In this document: positions 43,664 to 53,071 of the stretch, piece by piece | Numbering within the stretch: position 1 is the first letter of the stretch | How the letters are laid out: each line of letters opens with the position of its first letter | Assembly: GCA_965202735.1 (NCBI GenBank) | Contig: OZ241844.1 | Location: 620,001 to 684,000 of the forward strand | Reading direction: 5' to 3' | DNA from: HK1 sp965202735 | Lineage (GTDB): Bacteria; Pseudomonadota; Gammaproteobacteria; HK1 | DNA: 64,000 nt | The notes under the pieces: model-generated | The model's database searches: none | Seen by the model: only the letters and a program-made list of their open reading frames with translations | Told to the model about the DNA's origin: nothing | Made by a program: the position numbers and the translations under genes

Positions 43664-46600
43664 GTCCCGCCTCCCCGGAAGCAGTCGTCGAGCGCGAGCA
43701 GGCACTCGGCGCTCGGCCGGTCGAAGTACACCCCGCGGCGCATCCCCGCCGCGGGGTCGATGCCGCGCAGGAAGAGGTAGAACGCGCCGCCGACGTGGCG
43801 CTCGCAGTCGTAGTCCGGAAGCCGGGTGGCGAGGTAGCGGTGCAGCGCGACGAGGTAGATGAGGGCCTGGAGCGTGTAGCCGCCGGCACGCATCGCCCCG
43901 GAGAGCGCCTCGGGGGCGTAGTCGTCCGGCCCCGGACCGAGCCAGTTCGACTTGTAGTCGACGACGTACCAGCGCCGGTCGTGCTCGACCACCAGGTCGA
44001 TGTAGCCCCGCAGGTATCCGTCGAGCGGCGGGGCGGCCGCCCCCGCCCCGTCCGGCACCGCGCGGGGGAACGGGTCCGGGTATCCGTGCTCGACGAGCCG
44101 GGAGGCGAGCCGGTGGCGGTCGAGCCCCGCCACCGGGAAGTGGAACTCCAGCTCGACGAGCCGGCGGTGCGGGTCGCCGAGGCGGAAGCTCCCGGCGCCG
44201 GCGGCACGGCCTTCCCGCGGGCCGCCCGGTCCCGGCGCAACGGGCACGGCCGCCCGAGGGCTCTCTCGCGGGCCGCCCGGTCCCGGCGGACCGAGCGCGA
44301 CCGCCCGGGTGTTCTCCACCATGTCGCGCGCCACCGGCTGCCAGACGCGGTCGATGCCGAACTCGGCCAGCGCGTCGGCGCAGATGCCGTCGAGCCCGGG
44401 CCGGTCCGCGGGAGCCGCGGCCACGTCGTCCAGGCGCTCGAAGATCCGGTGCAGGCAGCTCCCCGCGACCGGGCCCCGCGGAAACGTGAACGCGGTCCGG
44501 GCGCCGGCCGTCGCCCCCTCCGCCCCCGGCGGATCGCCGGCGGCGTAGGCCGGCTCCTCGTGCTGGTCGTGATCCGGCCGATCGGTCCCGGCCTCGTCGC
44601 GACCGGCCGGCGGTGTGCGAGCGCCGGCGCCGCCGCCCTGCGACGCGGCCTCGGCCCACAACGCGGAGAAGCTGGTCAGGCTCCGGACCCGCCGCAGGGG
44701 CCGGCGGAGCTCGCGCGCGGCGAGGGCGGGCGGCGGGTCGTCGGACTGCACCGGAGCCCGGACCGGCGGCGGGTCCGGATTGAGCACGGACACCGCGACC
44801 GCACCCGGCACGCGCCGCGCGAAGGCGTCGACCTCGCCGCGCCACGTACTCGCATCCAGATCGGAGAACCTGTCGACCACGGCCCGGAGGGCGGCGATCG
44901 CGGTATCCGGACCATCCGCTCCGCAGCCGCCCTCGCCGGCGGGAAGAGAACCTCTCGACCCGCCCACCGCTCCCGGCTCCGCACCGGCCGCTCCCGCCCC
45001 CCGCGGCCGGTGGAGCAGCCACGCGAGCGGCGCGTGCTCGGCCCCGCGCACCTGTCCCCATGCGACCACGCACCGGTGCTTCGCCCGCGTGAGGGCGACG
45101 TAGAAGAGCCGCACCGACTCGGCGAACTCCTCCAGCCACTCGATGTCCCGTGCGCGCCCGTCCGGGTCGAGATCGATGACCTCCCGGTAGCCGTGCGCCG
45201 CCCCCCGGTGGTAGACCGCGTCCGCGGCGCCGGCCGGCCGGCGCGGGCTTCTCGCGTCCCACGCGAACGGGCAGAACACCACGGGAAATTCGAGGCCCTT
45301 GGATCCGTGCACGGTGAGGATCCTGACGAGCCGCTCGTCGCTCTCGATCCTCAGCTTCGCCTCCTCGTCCCGGCTGTCCGGATCGGCCCGGCGGCGGGCC
45401 AGCCATGCGACGAGCTCGGCCGGCGCGAGCCTCTCGCGCGCCTCCGCCGTCTGCAGGATCTCGGCGAGATGCCGGCAGTTGGTGAGCCGGCGAGCTCCGT
45501 CGGGATAGCGCAGGAGGTGCTTCGCGCCCCCCTCCCCTTCAAGCAGCCGCAGCAGCACCGGCCCGATCCCCCCGGACTCCCACTGCGAGCGCCAGTGCGC
45601 GCGCCGGGCCATCCAGGCGCTCCAGACCCGCTCGTCGGCGCCCAGCGCGTGCAGCGCCCGCGCGTCGAGGCCGAACACGTCGCCAGCGAGCGCCCCCGGG
45701 ACCCGGGCCTCCCGCCCGGGCTCGGCCAGGACCCGCAGGAAACGCTCGATCTGCTCCGCCTCGCGGGTGTGGAACACGCTGCCGTCGTCGATCTCCACAC
45801 TGCGCACCCCGCGCTCGCGCAGGGCGCCGGCCATCAGCCGGCCCTGCTCGCGGGTGCGCACCAGGACCGCGAGGTCGGCGCCGGCGAGCGCCCGGTCCCC
45901 GATCACCGCCTCGCCGCGCGCTCCGAGCTCCAGCAGGCGGGCGACCTCGTTCGCGGCCGCCTCCGCCGCGACCGGAAGCGCGTCCCGCTTCGCGAGGGCC
46001 CCGCCATCGTGCGCACGAGGCAGGAGCCGGAGCTCGAGCGGTGCGCCGGCGTCTTCGGATGCGACCCGCAGCGCATCGGCCGACTCCCCGCCCGCCGCCA
46101 CCGCGCGGTACTCGATCCCGGAGATGACGAACGGGTCGGGCCCCGAGAACATCGCGTTCACCGCCTCCACCAGCGGCGGGACCGAGCGCCAGTTGCGGTC
46201 GAGGTGGAGACGCCGGGTCGCGGAGCCCCGGGCCACGAGGTAGGCGAACACGTCGGCGCCGCGGAACCGGTAGATGGACTGCTTCGGGTCGCCGACGACG
46301 ACGAACGGCCCCGCGTGGGCCCGTGGGTCGGCTCGTGAGTCGGCTCGTGGGTCGATCCGTGGGTCGATCCGTGGGTCGGCTCGTGGGTCGGCTCGTGGGT
46401 CGATCCGTGGGTCGGCCCGTGGGTCGGTCCGTGAGAGGACCCGTGGGTGGGTCCGTTCGCCGCCGGCCGGTGCGCCCCCGAGCGCCGGCGCGAGCGCCGC
46501 GGCCGCGGGCGGAGCCCCTTGCCCGGACGCCGCGCGCGCTTCGTGGCGCCCGTCCGGCCCGGCCGCGGGCGGAGGCTCCGCGGAGCCTCCGTAGATCCGG

Positions 46601-48183
46601 GCGAAGATGCGGGCCTGGACCGGGTCGGTGTCCTGGTACTCGTCGATGAGGGCGCACGGGAGCTCGCGGCGGACCTGCGCCGCGAGGCGTGCTCCGCCCG
46701 CGCTTCCGAGCGCATCGTCGAGCTCGATCAGCAGGTCGTCCCAGGCGAGGATCCGATCGGTGCGGATGCGGCGGCGCACCGCACGACGGACCTCGGCCAG
46801 CGACTCCCGGCGCGCCCACCGCAGCCACCGGTCGTACGCGGCGCGGAGCGCTCCGGACGCCTCCTCCAGACGGTCGAAGGCCTCGAACAGCGGGTTGTCG
46901 GGCACCTCGAAGTCCCGCCTGCATGACCGCGAGAGCTGTCCGCGTCCGTAACGGCCGACCGTACCGGCGGCCGGGAGGCGCGGCGCGGTGGCGGCGAGCA
47001 GCGCTTCCAGCCCGTCGAGCTCCGACCTCGTCCTCTCCGTTCGATAGCGCCGGCGGTCCAGCCAGGGTCCTTCCAGCACCTCCGCGCGGAAGGCGTCCCG
47101 GTGCGCGGCCCACATCGAGCGCACCGCCGCGAAGACGCGCCGCCAGTCGGCTTCCGAGACCTCCGGCGGCTGCGCGGGCGGGTTGCCGCCGGTGACTTCG
47201 GCCCCGATCTTCGCGCGCCGGAGCGACATCCAGCCGGCCAGCGCGTCCGGCAGGAATCCGTTCTCGACCGCATGGCGCATCAGCAGGGTGGAGGACGGGT
47301 ACATGCGGCGGCGCCAGAAGTCGCGCACCGCCGCGGCCACCACCTCCGCGCCTTCGCCGCCGACCTCGCACCCGAAGGAGAGACCGCTCTCGAACGCGAG
47401 ATCGGCGAGCACCCGCTGGCAGAAGCCATGGATGGTGAACACGTTCGCCCGGTCGATGTCGTGCACCGCGCCTTCGAGGCGCCGGGCCGCCAGGGCGAAG
47501 TCGATGTCCCCCGCCCGCTCCTCCCATGCCGCCAGGATCTCGCGGGCGCGGGGGTCGATGGCCGGTCCGGAGGCGTCGCGGTCCGGAGCTCCGGCGGAGT
47601 CCGGGTACCCGTCCGGGCCTGCCGGCCGCGCCGCGGGGATGGCCGGCCCGGAGGCGTCGCGGTCCGGGGCTCCGGCGGAGTCCGGGCCGTTCGGGCCTGC
47701 CGGCCCCCCTGCGGGGGCGGCATCGGGCAGACGCGCCCGGACCGCGTCCAGCAGCAGGCCGAGAACGCGCCGGATCCGGTCCCGGAGCTCCGCGGTGGCG
47801 GCCCGGGTGAAGGTGACCACGAGGATCCGATCGATCGTCCAGCCCTCCTCGATGACCAGACGGGCGACGAGGGTGGTGAGGGCGTGGGTCTTGCCGGTGC
47901 CGGCGCTGGCCTCGATGAACGTCGTCCCCGCACCGTCGAGCGGGAAATCGAGAGGCGAATGTTCCGGTGCGGACAGTGCGTCCGGCGGGACCGGCGCGCC
48001 CGGCGGGACCGGCGCGCCCGGCGGGACCGGTACGTCCGGAGGGACCGGCGCGCCTGGCGGGACCGGTACGCCCGGTGGGACCGGTACGTCCGGCGGAACC
48101 GGTGCGCCTGGCGGGACCGGTACGCCCGGCGGGACCGGTACGCCCGGCGGAACCGGCGCGCCCGGCACGGACGGCGCGCTCAT
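43660..48183 (-). CDS. recB: RecBCD subunit RecB (helicase-nuclease)
   Basis: RecB unwinds 3'-5', cuts DNA and loads RecA. It has Walker A FIEASAGTGKTHALTTLVARL, VTFTRAATAELRDRI, ALIDEYQDTDPVQARIF, VVGDPKQSIYRFRGADVFAY, LTVHGSKGLEFPVVFCPFAW, and the nuclease site RGYIDLVVEHDRRWYVVDYK. About 1507 residues against 1180 in E. coli; the excess is a Pro/Val N-terminal repeat, an Asp-Pro-Arg repeat at about 579-623 and Gly/Pro-rich spacers. The start is uncertain: ATGs at 48183 and 48243 are both possible and neither has a strong ribosome site. It is coupled to recD; recC lies upstream, beyond a 650-bp gap filled by repeats. Confidence 0.95.
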   Translation of the reverse strand: MSAPSVPGAPVPPGVPVPPGVPVPPGAPVPPDVPVPPGVPVPPGAPVPPDVPVPPGAPVPPGAPVPPDALSAPEHSPLDFPLDGAGTTFIEASAGTGKTHALTTLVARLVIEEGWTIDRILVVTFTRAATAELRDRIRRVLGLLLDAVRARLPDAAPAGGPAGPNGPDSAGAPDRDASGPAIPAARPAGPDGYPDSAGAPDRDASGPAIDPRAREILAAWEERAGDIDFALAARRLEGAVHDIDRANVFTIHGFCQRVLADLAFESGLSFGCEVGGEGAEVVAAAVRDFWRRRMYPSSTLLMRHAVENGFLPDALAGWMSLRRAKIGAEVTGGNPPAQPPEVSEADWRRVFAAVRSMWAAHRDAFRAEVLEGPWLDRRRYRTERTRSELDGLEALLAATAPRLPAAGTVGRYGRGQLSRSCRRDFEVPDNPLFEAFDRLEEASGALRAAYDRWLRWARRESLAEVRRAVRRRIRTDRILAWDDLLIELDDALGSAGGARLAAQVRRELPCALIDEYQDTDPVQARIFARIYGGSAEPPPAAGPDGRHEARAASGQGAPPAAAALAPALGGAPAGGERTHPRVLSRTDPRADPRIDPRADPRADPRIDPRIDPRADSRADPRAHAGPFVVVGDPKQSIYRFRGADVFAYLVARGSATRRLHLDRNWRSVPPLVEAVNAMFSGPDPFVISGIEYRAVAAGGESADALRVASEDAGAPLELRLLPRAHDGGALAKRDALPVAAEAAANEVARLLELGARGEAVIGDRALAGADLAVLVRTREQGRLMAGALRERGVRSVEIDDGSVFHTREAEQIERFLRVLAEPGREARVPGALAGDVFGLDARALHALGADERVWSAWMARRAHWRSQWESGGIGPVLLRLLEGEGGAKHLLRYPDGARRLTNCRHLAEILQTAEARERLAPAELVAWLARRRADPDSRDEEAKLRIESDERLVRILTVHGSKGLEFPVVFCPFAWDARSPRRPAGAADAVYHRGAAHGYREVIDLDPDGRARDIEWLEEFAESVRLFYVALTRAKHRCVVAWGQVRGAEHAPLAWLLHRPRGAGAAGAEPGAVGGSRGSLPAGEGGCGADGPDTAIAALRAVVDRFSDLDASTWRGEVDAFARRVPGAVAVSVLNPDPPPVRAPVQSDDPPPALAARELRRPLRRVRSLTSFSALWAEAASQGGGAGARTPPAGRDEAGTDRPDHDQHEEPAYAAGDPPGAEGATAGARTAFTFPRGPVAGSCLHRIFERLDDVAAAPADRPGLDGICADALAEFGIDRVWQPVARDMVENTRAVALGPPGPGGPRESPRAAVPVAPGPGGPREGRAAGAGSFRLGDPHRRLVELEFHFPVAGLDRHRLASRLVEHGYPDPFPRAVPDGAGAAAPPLDGYLRGYIDLVVEHDRRWYVVDYKSNWLGPGPDDYAPEALSGAMRAGGYTLQALIYLVALHRYLATRLPDYDCERHVGGAFYLFLRGIDPAAGMRRGVYFDRPSAECLLALDDCFRGGGT
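46313..46445. repeat. 12-bp repeat tract inside recB
   Basis: Units of gtgggtcgatcc or gtgggtcggctc repeat about eleven times. On the minus strand they encode Asp-Pro-Arg with Ala or Ile before it (ADPRIDPR). The tract lies between DEYQDTDPVQ and VVGDPKQS, within a helicase loop. Confidence 0.9.
47985..48176. repeat. 18-bp repeat tract at the recB 5' end
   Basis: About ten units of ggcgggaccggtacgccc or close forms. On the minus strand they encode a hexapeptide PVPPGV/PVPPGA/PVPPDV, giving RecB a proline-rich N-terminal tail before its first conserved block. Confidence 0.9.
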
Positions 48184-48431
48184 CGCCGTGGTCCCGCCGG
48201 GATCGCGGAGAGGGTCGCGGGGCTGGTTCGTTCTGTCGATCATGTCCAACCGATTCGATGAGTCACTTCCATCGGGACTTTCCGCCCGCGTACCGGTTCG
48301 GCGAAGCCGTGGAATCGTCCGGTGCGCGAGAGAGGCGGGCGTGCGTGGCCGCTCCGATTGCCGGCGAAGCGGCCGTTTCCCGACTCGAACCTCCACAGCC
48401 TGAACGAGCGCTCAGGGCGCCGGCGAGAATT

Positions 48432-48508
48432 GCCTTGCCGCGTATCGAGCGTGCCATCCCGCGGGAGCAGGGTCCTCCGGGTACAGTCGGCGACCTTGTT
48501 TCGGTCAC
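48432..48508. repeat. Family C repeat
   Basis: attgccttgccgcgtatcg to tcggcgaccttgtttcgg, the same layout as the copy at 727-803, with about one change in four bases. It lies in the recC-recB gap. Confidence 0.55.
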
Positions 48509-48538
48509 TGTCCTTGCGAAACGAATCCGCCCCGGAGA

Positions 48539-48790
48539 CAGCAATTCCCGCTAACGCCCTGAGAGGCCGTACCGTGGTGGGATTCTGGCGCGATTTCGGC
48601 CCTCGGGGTACCGAGTCGAGGGGAATTCAGCGATTCCCGCTAACGCCCTGAGAGGCCGCACCATGGTGGAATTCTGGTGTGATTTCGGCCCTCAGGGCGT
48701 CGAATCGAGGGGATTTCAGGGGCCTGTTCCCGCCTGGCGGGAATTGCTGAGGGGAATTCAGGCGCATGTTTCCGCCTGGCGGGAATTGCT
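48539..48790 (-). mobile_element. Element A array with 10-bp direct repeat flanks
   Basis: Two A units, plus an extra end fragment, lie head to tail: cgattcccgctaacgccctg occurs twice in full or near full, and cgcctggcgggaattgct twice at the other side. The array starts cagcaattcccgc and ends gcgggaattgct. gccccggaga flanks it at 48529-48538 and 48791-48800. The array separates recC from recB. Confidence 0.75.
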
Positions 48791-48832
48791 GCCCCGGAGA
48801 GGCCCGGAAGCCCGGGAGCCGGCTCGCGCGGC

Positions 48833-51800
48833 TCACGGCTGAGCGCTCGCGAGCGGCACGAGGAGCTTCTCCGCGAGGTCCTCGAAGCCGCCGGTCAGCG
48901 GGTCCCCGGAGTCGTGGACCAGGGCGAGGGAGGGATCGAGCCGCTCGCCCCGCGTGAACCGATCGCCGAACCAGGCGGCGTGGGCCTTCTCGCGGGCCTC
49001 CCGCAGGGGGTCGCCGCCACCGTCCCCGCCGCGGACAATCGCCCTCGCGAACGCGAACGAGGTCTCGGGAAAGACCCGCAGCGGCGACGACTGCCCCCGC
49101 CACCACGCATCGAGCCACCACCGGAGGCGCTCGCGGGCCTCCACAGGGGGGGCGAACGTCCGCGAACGCCACCCCCTCCTGTCTTCCGAGCGCGAGACCA
49201 CGACCGCCTCCAGCGGGCCGTATCCCGCCGCCATCCACGCAAGCTGCCGCAGCCAGACCTCGATCCGGTCCCGGGCCCGCAGCCTCCCCATCCGCCACCA
49301 CACCATCGTGTGCGGCTCGGGCTCCGCGGGCTCGAGCCCGCACGACGCGTTCGCGTCCCGCCCCCCTCGGTGCGGCCCGACGTGCTCGATCGCTCCCGCG
49401 ACGCGGAACGCGCCGAGCTCGAAATCGACGGGACGAGGCCGCGCCCGGAGCGCTTCCCGGTACGGGGCGAGCAGCGCGCCGAGGGGCTCGACCTCCTCGC
49501 GCGCCTTCTCCTGCACGATGCGTCCCAGCGCCGCCTGCGGCAGCCGCCCGCTCCCGCGCAGGAGCGCCGCTCCGCGCTCGGGGTCCACCCCCGCCTGCAT
49601 CTGGCCCCAGATGTCCGCACTCAGGCGCCAGCGCTCCAGGCCGTCGAGCTCGAACGGCTCCTCGTCGGCCAGCGCCGGCTCCTCGAGCTCAAGGCGCACC
49701 CCGAGCCGGTCGCGGAGGAAGTGCCGGGTGGGGTTGGCGAAGAACGCCACCAGGTCGGCGAGGTCGACGCGGCGGCGGGATTCGTCGGGCTCGTCCAGCT
49801 CGACGTCGGCGAGGCGGGACCACGCCCCGCCGCCCGCCGTCCCGACCGCTCCGGCGGTGCCGGCGGTGCCGACAGCCCTGGCGGTCCCGGCCGGCCCAGT
49901 GGTCTCGGCGGTGCCGGCCGTTCCGGCTGGCCCGGCTGGCCCGGCGGTCCCGGCTGGCCCGGCTGGCCCGGCGGTCCCGGCTGGCCCGGTGGTCCCGGCT
50001 GGCCCGGTGGTGCCGGTGGTCCCGGTGGTGCCGGTGGTCCCGATCGGTCCGACAGCCCCGACCGTTCCGGCGGTCCGCACGAGGCGCGCCGCGTCGCACA
50101 TGCCGTGCGAGTAGCTGAACAGCCCTTCTTCCCCGAAGCCCGCATCGCCGGTCGCCTCGAAGTACCGCGGGCTGAACGGCTGGAGCGGGTGGCGGACCTC
50201 CACCGGCCGGCCCGGAAACCGCCGGCCGAGGTAGTCCTTGAGCTCGTCCACCAGCACCGAAGGCGGGACCGGGGCGTCGTCGCGCAGACCGCGTCCGGCA
50301 CAGGTGACGATGAAGCAGCGCCGGGCGGCCAGCAGCGCCTCCAGGAATGCGAACCGATCCTCGTGGCGGACGTCGCGGTCGCCCCGCCGCGCACGTCCGG
50401 CCGCGACCACGTCGAACGACGGCGCCGACGGCGAGCGCGGGAACACGCCGTCGTTCATGCCGACGACGCACACCACCCCGGCCGGAACGATCCGCCCCGC
50501 GCCGAGGCCCGCCACGGTCACTCCGTGGGCCATGCGCGCCGCCTCGCGAGCGGCCCCGTGCGCCCGCTCGCGGAACACGTCCGCGACCACTTCGACGGGC
50601 ACCGGAGATTCGGCCGCCGACGCCTCGTGCCCGAGCTCGCGGACGAGCGCGCGCACCGCTCCCACCTCGTCGGCCAGCTCGCGCGCGAGCGGCCCGCGCT
50701 CCGGCGCGCCGCGCCGGCCGAGGGGACCGCGGCCGGCCGGCTCCGGGCCGTCCGCGAGGAAGTCGCGCACCAGCGCCTGCAGCTCGGCGCCCCAGTGCGC
50801 CGGCCGCCGCCGGCCGGCCAGCCGGCGGCGGAGCCCGAAGACACGCTCGCAGTACGAGACGAAGCGCCCGAGCAGCTCGCCGTCCGCCCCCCCGACGCCG
50901 GACGCGGCCTCTTCGACCCCGCACGGCACGAACCCGGCCACCGATACGCCGGCATCCGCCATCGCGTAGCCGAGCAGGAGCCGCCGCAGGCCATGCCTCC
51001 AGGTGTGATCGGCGGTCTCCGGCAGGTCTTCCGCGCCGCGGTGCGCCTCGTCCACCCCCCAGCGGATGCCGGCTTCCCGCACCCACTCCCGGACGGCGGC
51101 GAGATCGGCCTCGCCGATCCCGAACCGGGCCCGGACCGACGGCGCCGCCAGCGGCGCGAGCACCGTCTCCGCTCCATGGCGCGAGCCCGGCAGGGACAGG
51201 AGGTCGAGGAACGCGCGCATCGTGCGCGATTCGACCGCGCGCGCGCGGGCCACGTGGCACGTCATGCGTCCCGCCGCCGCGAAGACCGCCCCGACCGCGG
51301 GACCGTAGACGTCGAGGTCGGGGGTCAGGACCAGGACGTCGGCCGGCTCGAGGTCCGGATGGGCGTCGAAGACGGCGAGCAGGCGGTCGTGCAGGACCTC
51401 GGCCTCGCGCACCGGGGAGTGGCACACGTGCACCTGGATCGAGTCGTCCGCCCCCGGCCCCGGCGCCGCGTTCCGGCCCGCCGCGTTCCGACCCACCGCG
51501 TTCGGCCCCGGCGCCGCGTCCCGGCCCGCCGCGTTCCGGCTCGCCGCGTTCGGCCCCGCCGCGTTCGGCCCCGGCGCCGCGTCCCGGCCCGCCGCGTTCC
51601 GGCCCGTCGCGTTCCGACCCACCGCGTTCGGCCCCGGCGCCGCGTCCCGGCCCGCCGCGTTCCGGCCCGTCGCGTTCGACTCCGCCGCGTTCGACCCGCC
51701 AGCGCGCGGGGAAGCCGGCGCGGCATCGGGCGACCGGCCGGGCCCGCCGTCCGGGTCCCGGTCCGAGCGGGCCGCTTCCCTCGCGAGGCGCAGGTCGAGG

Positions 51801-52864
51801 ATGTCGCGCTGCACCGCGGCGAGCCGCCGGGCGCCGGAGGGCTCCACGAAGTGCTCTTCCCACTCGCCGCCCTCGACCTCGACGAGCGCGTCGATGCTGT
51901 CGCGCGCCGCCCGTCCCCAGGCCGCGAGCAGCTCGTTGCCCTCGGTGAGGTAGCGGACACCGGGGTCGGCGCCCCCGGCCCGGTAGTCGATCTCCCGTCT
52001 CGAGTGGATGTCGCCCCAGTACTCCCGGCAGGGGTTGAGCAGGAAGAGGCGGATCTCGATCTCCCGCGCCGCCTCGCGGATCAGCTCCAGGTAGGAAGGA
52101 GACAGGGACGGCACCGCGAAGAAGCAGGCACGCCGCGGCCAGCCGGGCGGGCGCGCCGGCGATGGCTGGTCCGCCGGGGTGTCCTCCGGCCCCGGAGCCC
52201 GGCCGCGGCCGCCCAGGCCCGCGTGAAACCGGTCGAGGGCGTTGACCCAGTGATGAGCTCCCCCGGGACCGTCCGCCGCCACCAGGAGCTGCCACAGCCG
52301 CGCCTGCCAGTGGGGCGCCGGACCGTTCTCCCAGGCGCGGATCCAGTCGGGGCGGTACAGGAGGCACTGGTCGTACATCCGCGCGAGACGGTCGGCGAGC
52401 TCGAGCCGCTTGCGGGGGTCCCCGTCGCGGAGGTAGCCGGCGACCGCGCTTCCCGGCACGGGCGCTCCGCCGTCCGCATCGGAGGCGTCCCGCGGCGCGG
52501 GCGCGCGGTCGAACGCCCGACCGCCGCCCCGCGCGCCGTCGCGGGGCTCTCCGTCCGGTCCCGGCAGCAGGTCGTGGATGCGCCAGCGAAGCCGCGCCGG
52601 GAGGTACGGCTGCTCCCGGGAGAGCTCGGGAACCACGCCGCGCATGATCGACCAGGCGAACTCGGCGGGCTGCTCGAAACGGATGTTGGCCGCGATGCCG
52701 AGCTCGCGGGCCAGCTCCAGCGAGAGCCATCGTCCCATGGTGGGATGCGGCACCACGATCCGCTCGGGCGCGAACGGATCGCCGGGGTCGGCGCGCATGA
52801 GGCGCGCCAGCCCGGCCGCGAGCACCTCGAGGCGGTTCGAATGGTGAAGCCGTATTCCGGCCAC
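48833..52864 (-). CDS. recC: RecBCD subunit RecC
   Basis: RecC holds the complex together and reads Chi. It opens GIRLHHSNRLEVLAAGLARL, has ERIVVPHPTMGRWLSLELAR, GIAANIRFEQPAEFAWSIMR, FFAVPSLSPSYLELIREAAR, VCVVGMNDGVFPR and the C-terminal nuclease-like fold. About 1343 residues against 1122 in E. coli. Much of the excess is two repeat tracts at about residues 381-471 (Asn-Ala-Ala-Gly-Arg) and 925-1001 (Gly-Thr-Thr/Gly-Pro-Ala). I chose GTG 52864 since it gives the family's usual start; in-frame ATGs at 52942 and 53002 are alternatives. It is upstream of recB-recD on the same strand. Confidence 0.95.
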   Translation of the reverse strand: MAGIRLHHSNRLEVLAAGLARLMRADPGDPFAPERIVVPHPTMGRWLSLELARELGIAANIRFEQPAEFAWSIMRGVVPELSREQPYLPARLRWRIHDLLPGPDGEPRDGARGGGRAFDRAPAPRDASDADGGAPVPGSAVAGYLRDGDPRKRLELADRLARMYDQCLLYRPDWIRAWENGPAPHWQARLWQLLVAADGPGGAHHWVNALDRFHAGLGGRGRAPGPEDTPADQPSPARPPGWPRRACFFAVPSLSPSYLELIREAAREIEIRLFLLNPCREYWGDIHSRREIDYRAGGADPGVRYLTEGNELLAAWGRAARDSIDALVEVEGGEWEEHFVEPSGARRLAAVQRDILDLRLAREAARSDRDPDGGPGRSPDAAPASPRAGGSNAAESNATGRNAAGRDAAPGPNAVGRNATGRNAAGRDAAPGPNAAGPNAASRNAAGRDAAPGPNAVGRNAAGRNAAPGPGADDSIQVHVCHSPVREAEVLHDRLLAVFDAHPDLEPADVLVLTPDLDVYGPAVGAVFAAAGRMTCHVARARAVESRTMRAFLDLLSLPGSRHGAETVLAPLAAPSVRARFGIGEADLAAVREWVREAGIRWGVDEAHRGAEDLPETADHTWRHGLRRLLLGYAMADAGVSVAGFVPCGVEEAASGVGGADGELLGRFVSYCERVFGLRRRLAGRRRPAHWGAELQALVRDFLADGPEPAGRGPLGRRGAPERGPLARELADEVGAVRALVRELGHEASAAESPVPVEVVADVFRERAHGAAREAARMAHGVTVAGLGAGRIVPAGVVCVVGMNDGVFPRSPSAPSFDVVAAGRARRGDRDVRHEDRFAFLEALLAARRCFIVTCAGRGLRDDAPVPPSVLVDELKDYLGRRFPGRPVEVRHPLQPFSPRYFEATGDAGFGEEGLFSYSHGMCDAARLVRTAGTVGAVGPIGTTGTTGTTGTTGPAGTTGPAGTAGPAGPAGTAGPAGPAGTAGTAETTGPAGTARAVGTAGTAGAVGTAGGGAWSRLADVELDEPDESRRRVDLADLVAFFANPTRHFLRDRLGVRLELEEPALADEEPFELDGLERWRLSADIWGQMQAGVDPERGAALLRGSGRLPQAALGRIVQEKAREEVEPLGALLAPYREALRARPRPVDFELGAFRVAGAIEHVGPHRGGRDANASCGLEPAEPEPHTMVWWRMGRLRARDRIEVWLRQLAWMAAGYGPLEAVVVSRSEDRRGWRSRTFAPPVEARERLRWWLDAWWRGQSSPLRVFPETSFAFARAIVRGGDGGGDPLREAREKAHAAWFGDRFTRGERLDPSLALVHDSGDPLTGGFEDLAEKLLVPLASAQP
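49860..50090. repeat. 9-bp collagen-like repeat tract inside recC
   Basis: About 25 units of ggtcccggc/ggcccggct type. On the minus strand they encode Gly-Thr-Thr and Gly-Pro-Ala triplets (GTTGTTGPAGTTGPAGTAGP), a collagen-like pattern. It is placed before the nuclease-like C-terminal domain. Confidence 0.92.
51450..51720. repeat. 15-bp repeat tract inside recC
   Basis: Units such as gcgttccggcccgcc repeat about 17 times. On the minus strand they encode pentapeptides like GRNAA/GRDAA with APGPN between (GRNAAGRDAAPGPNAVGRN). It interrupts the N-terminal helicase-like domain between two conserved blocks. Confidence 0.92.
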
Positions 52865-53071
52865 TGCGCGGCGTCCGCGGCGGAAGATGGGTGGGAGTGT
52901 ACGTCCGATTCGCAACCCCTCCGGGATCGGAGGTGGCGGCATCGATACGCCCGACGCCCGAACTTGCGTGATGAAGGCGGATCGAGGGCGGGACGCCATC
53001 AAGCCGGGAGACCTCCCGGGATCGGAACGGGGAGCCCGCGGAAGCCGCGCCGGCGGAGGGACCGTTCCGCT

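Noticed and set aside
46313..46445. CRISPR or regulatory repeat in the recB region
   Set aside because: Short 12-bp units in frame within recB; they encode a DPR repeat.
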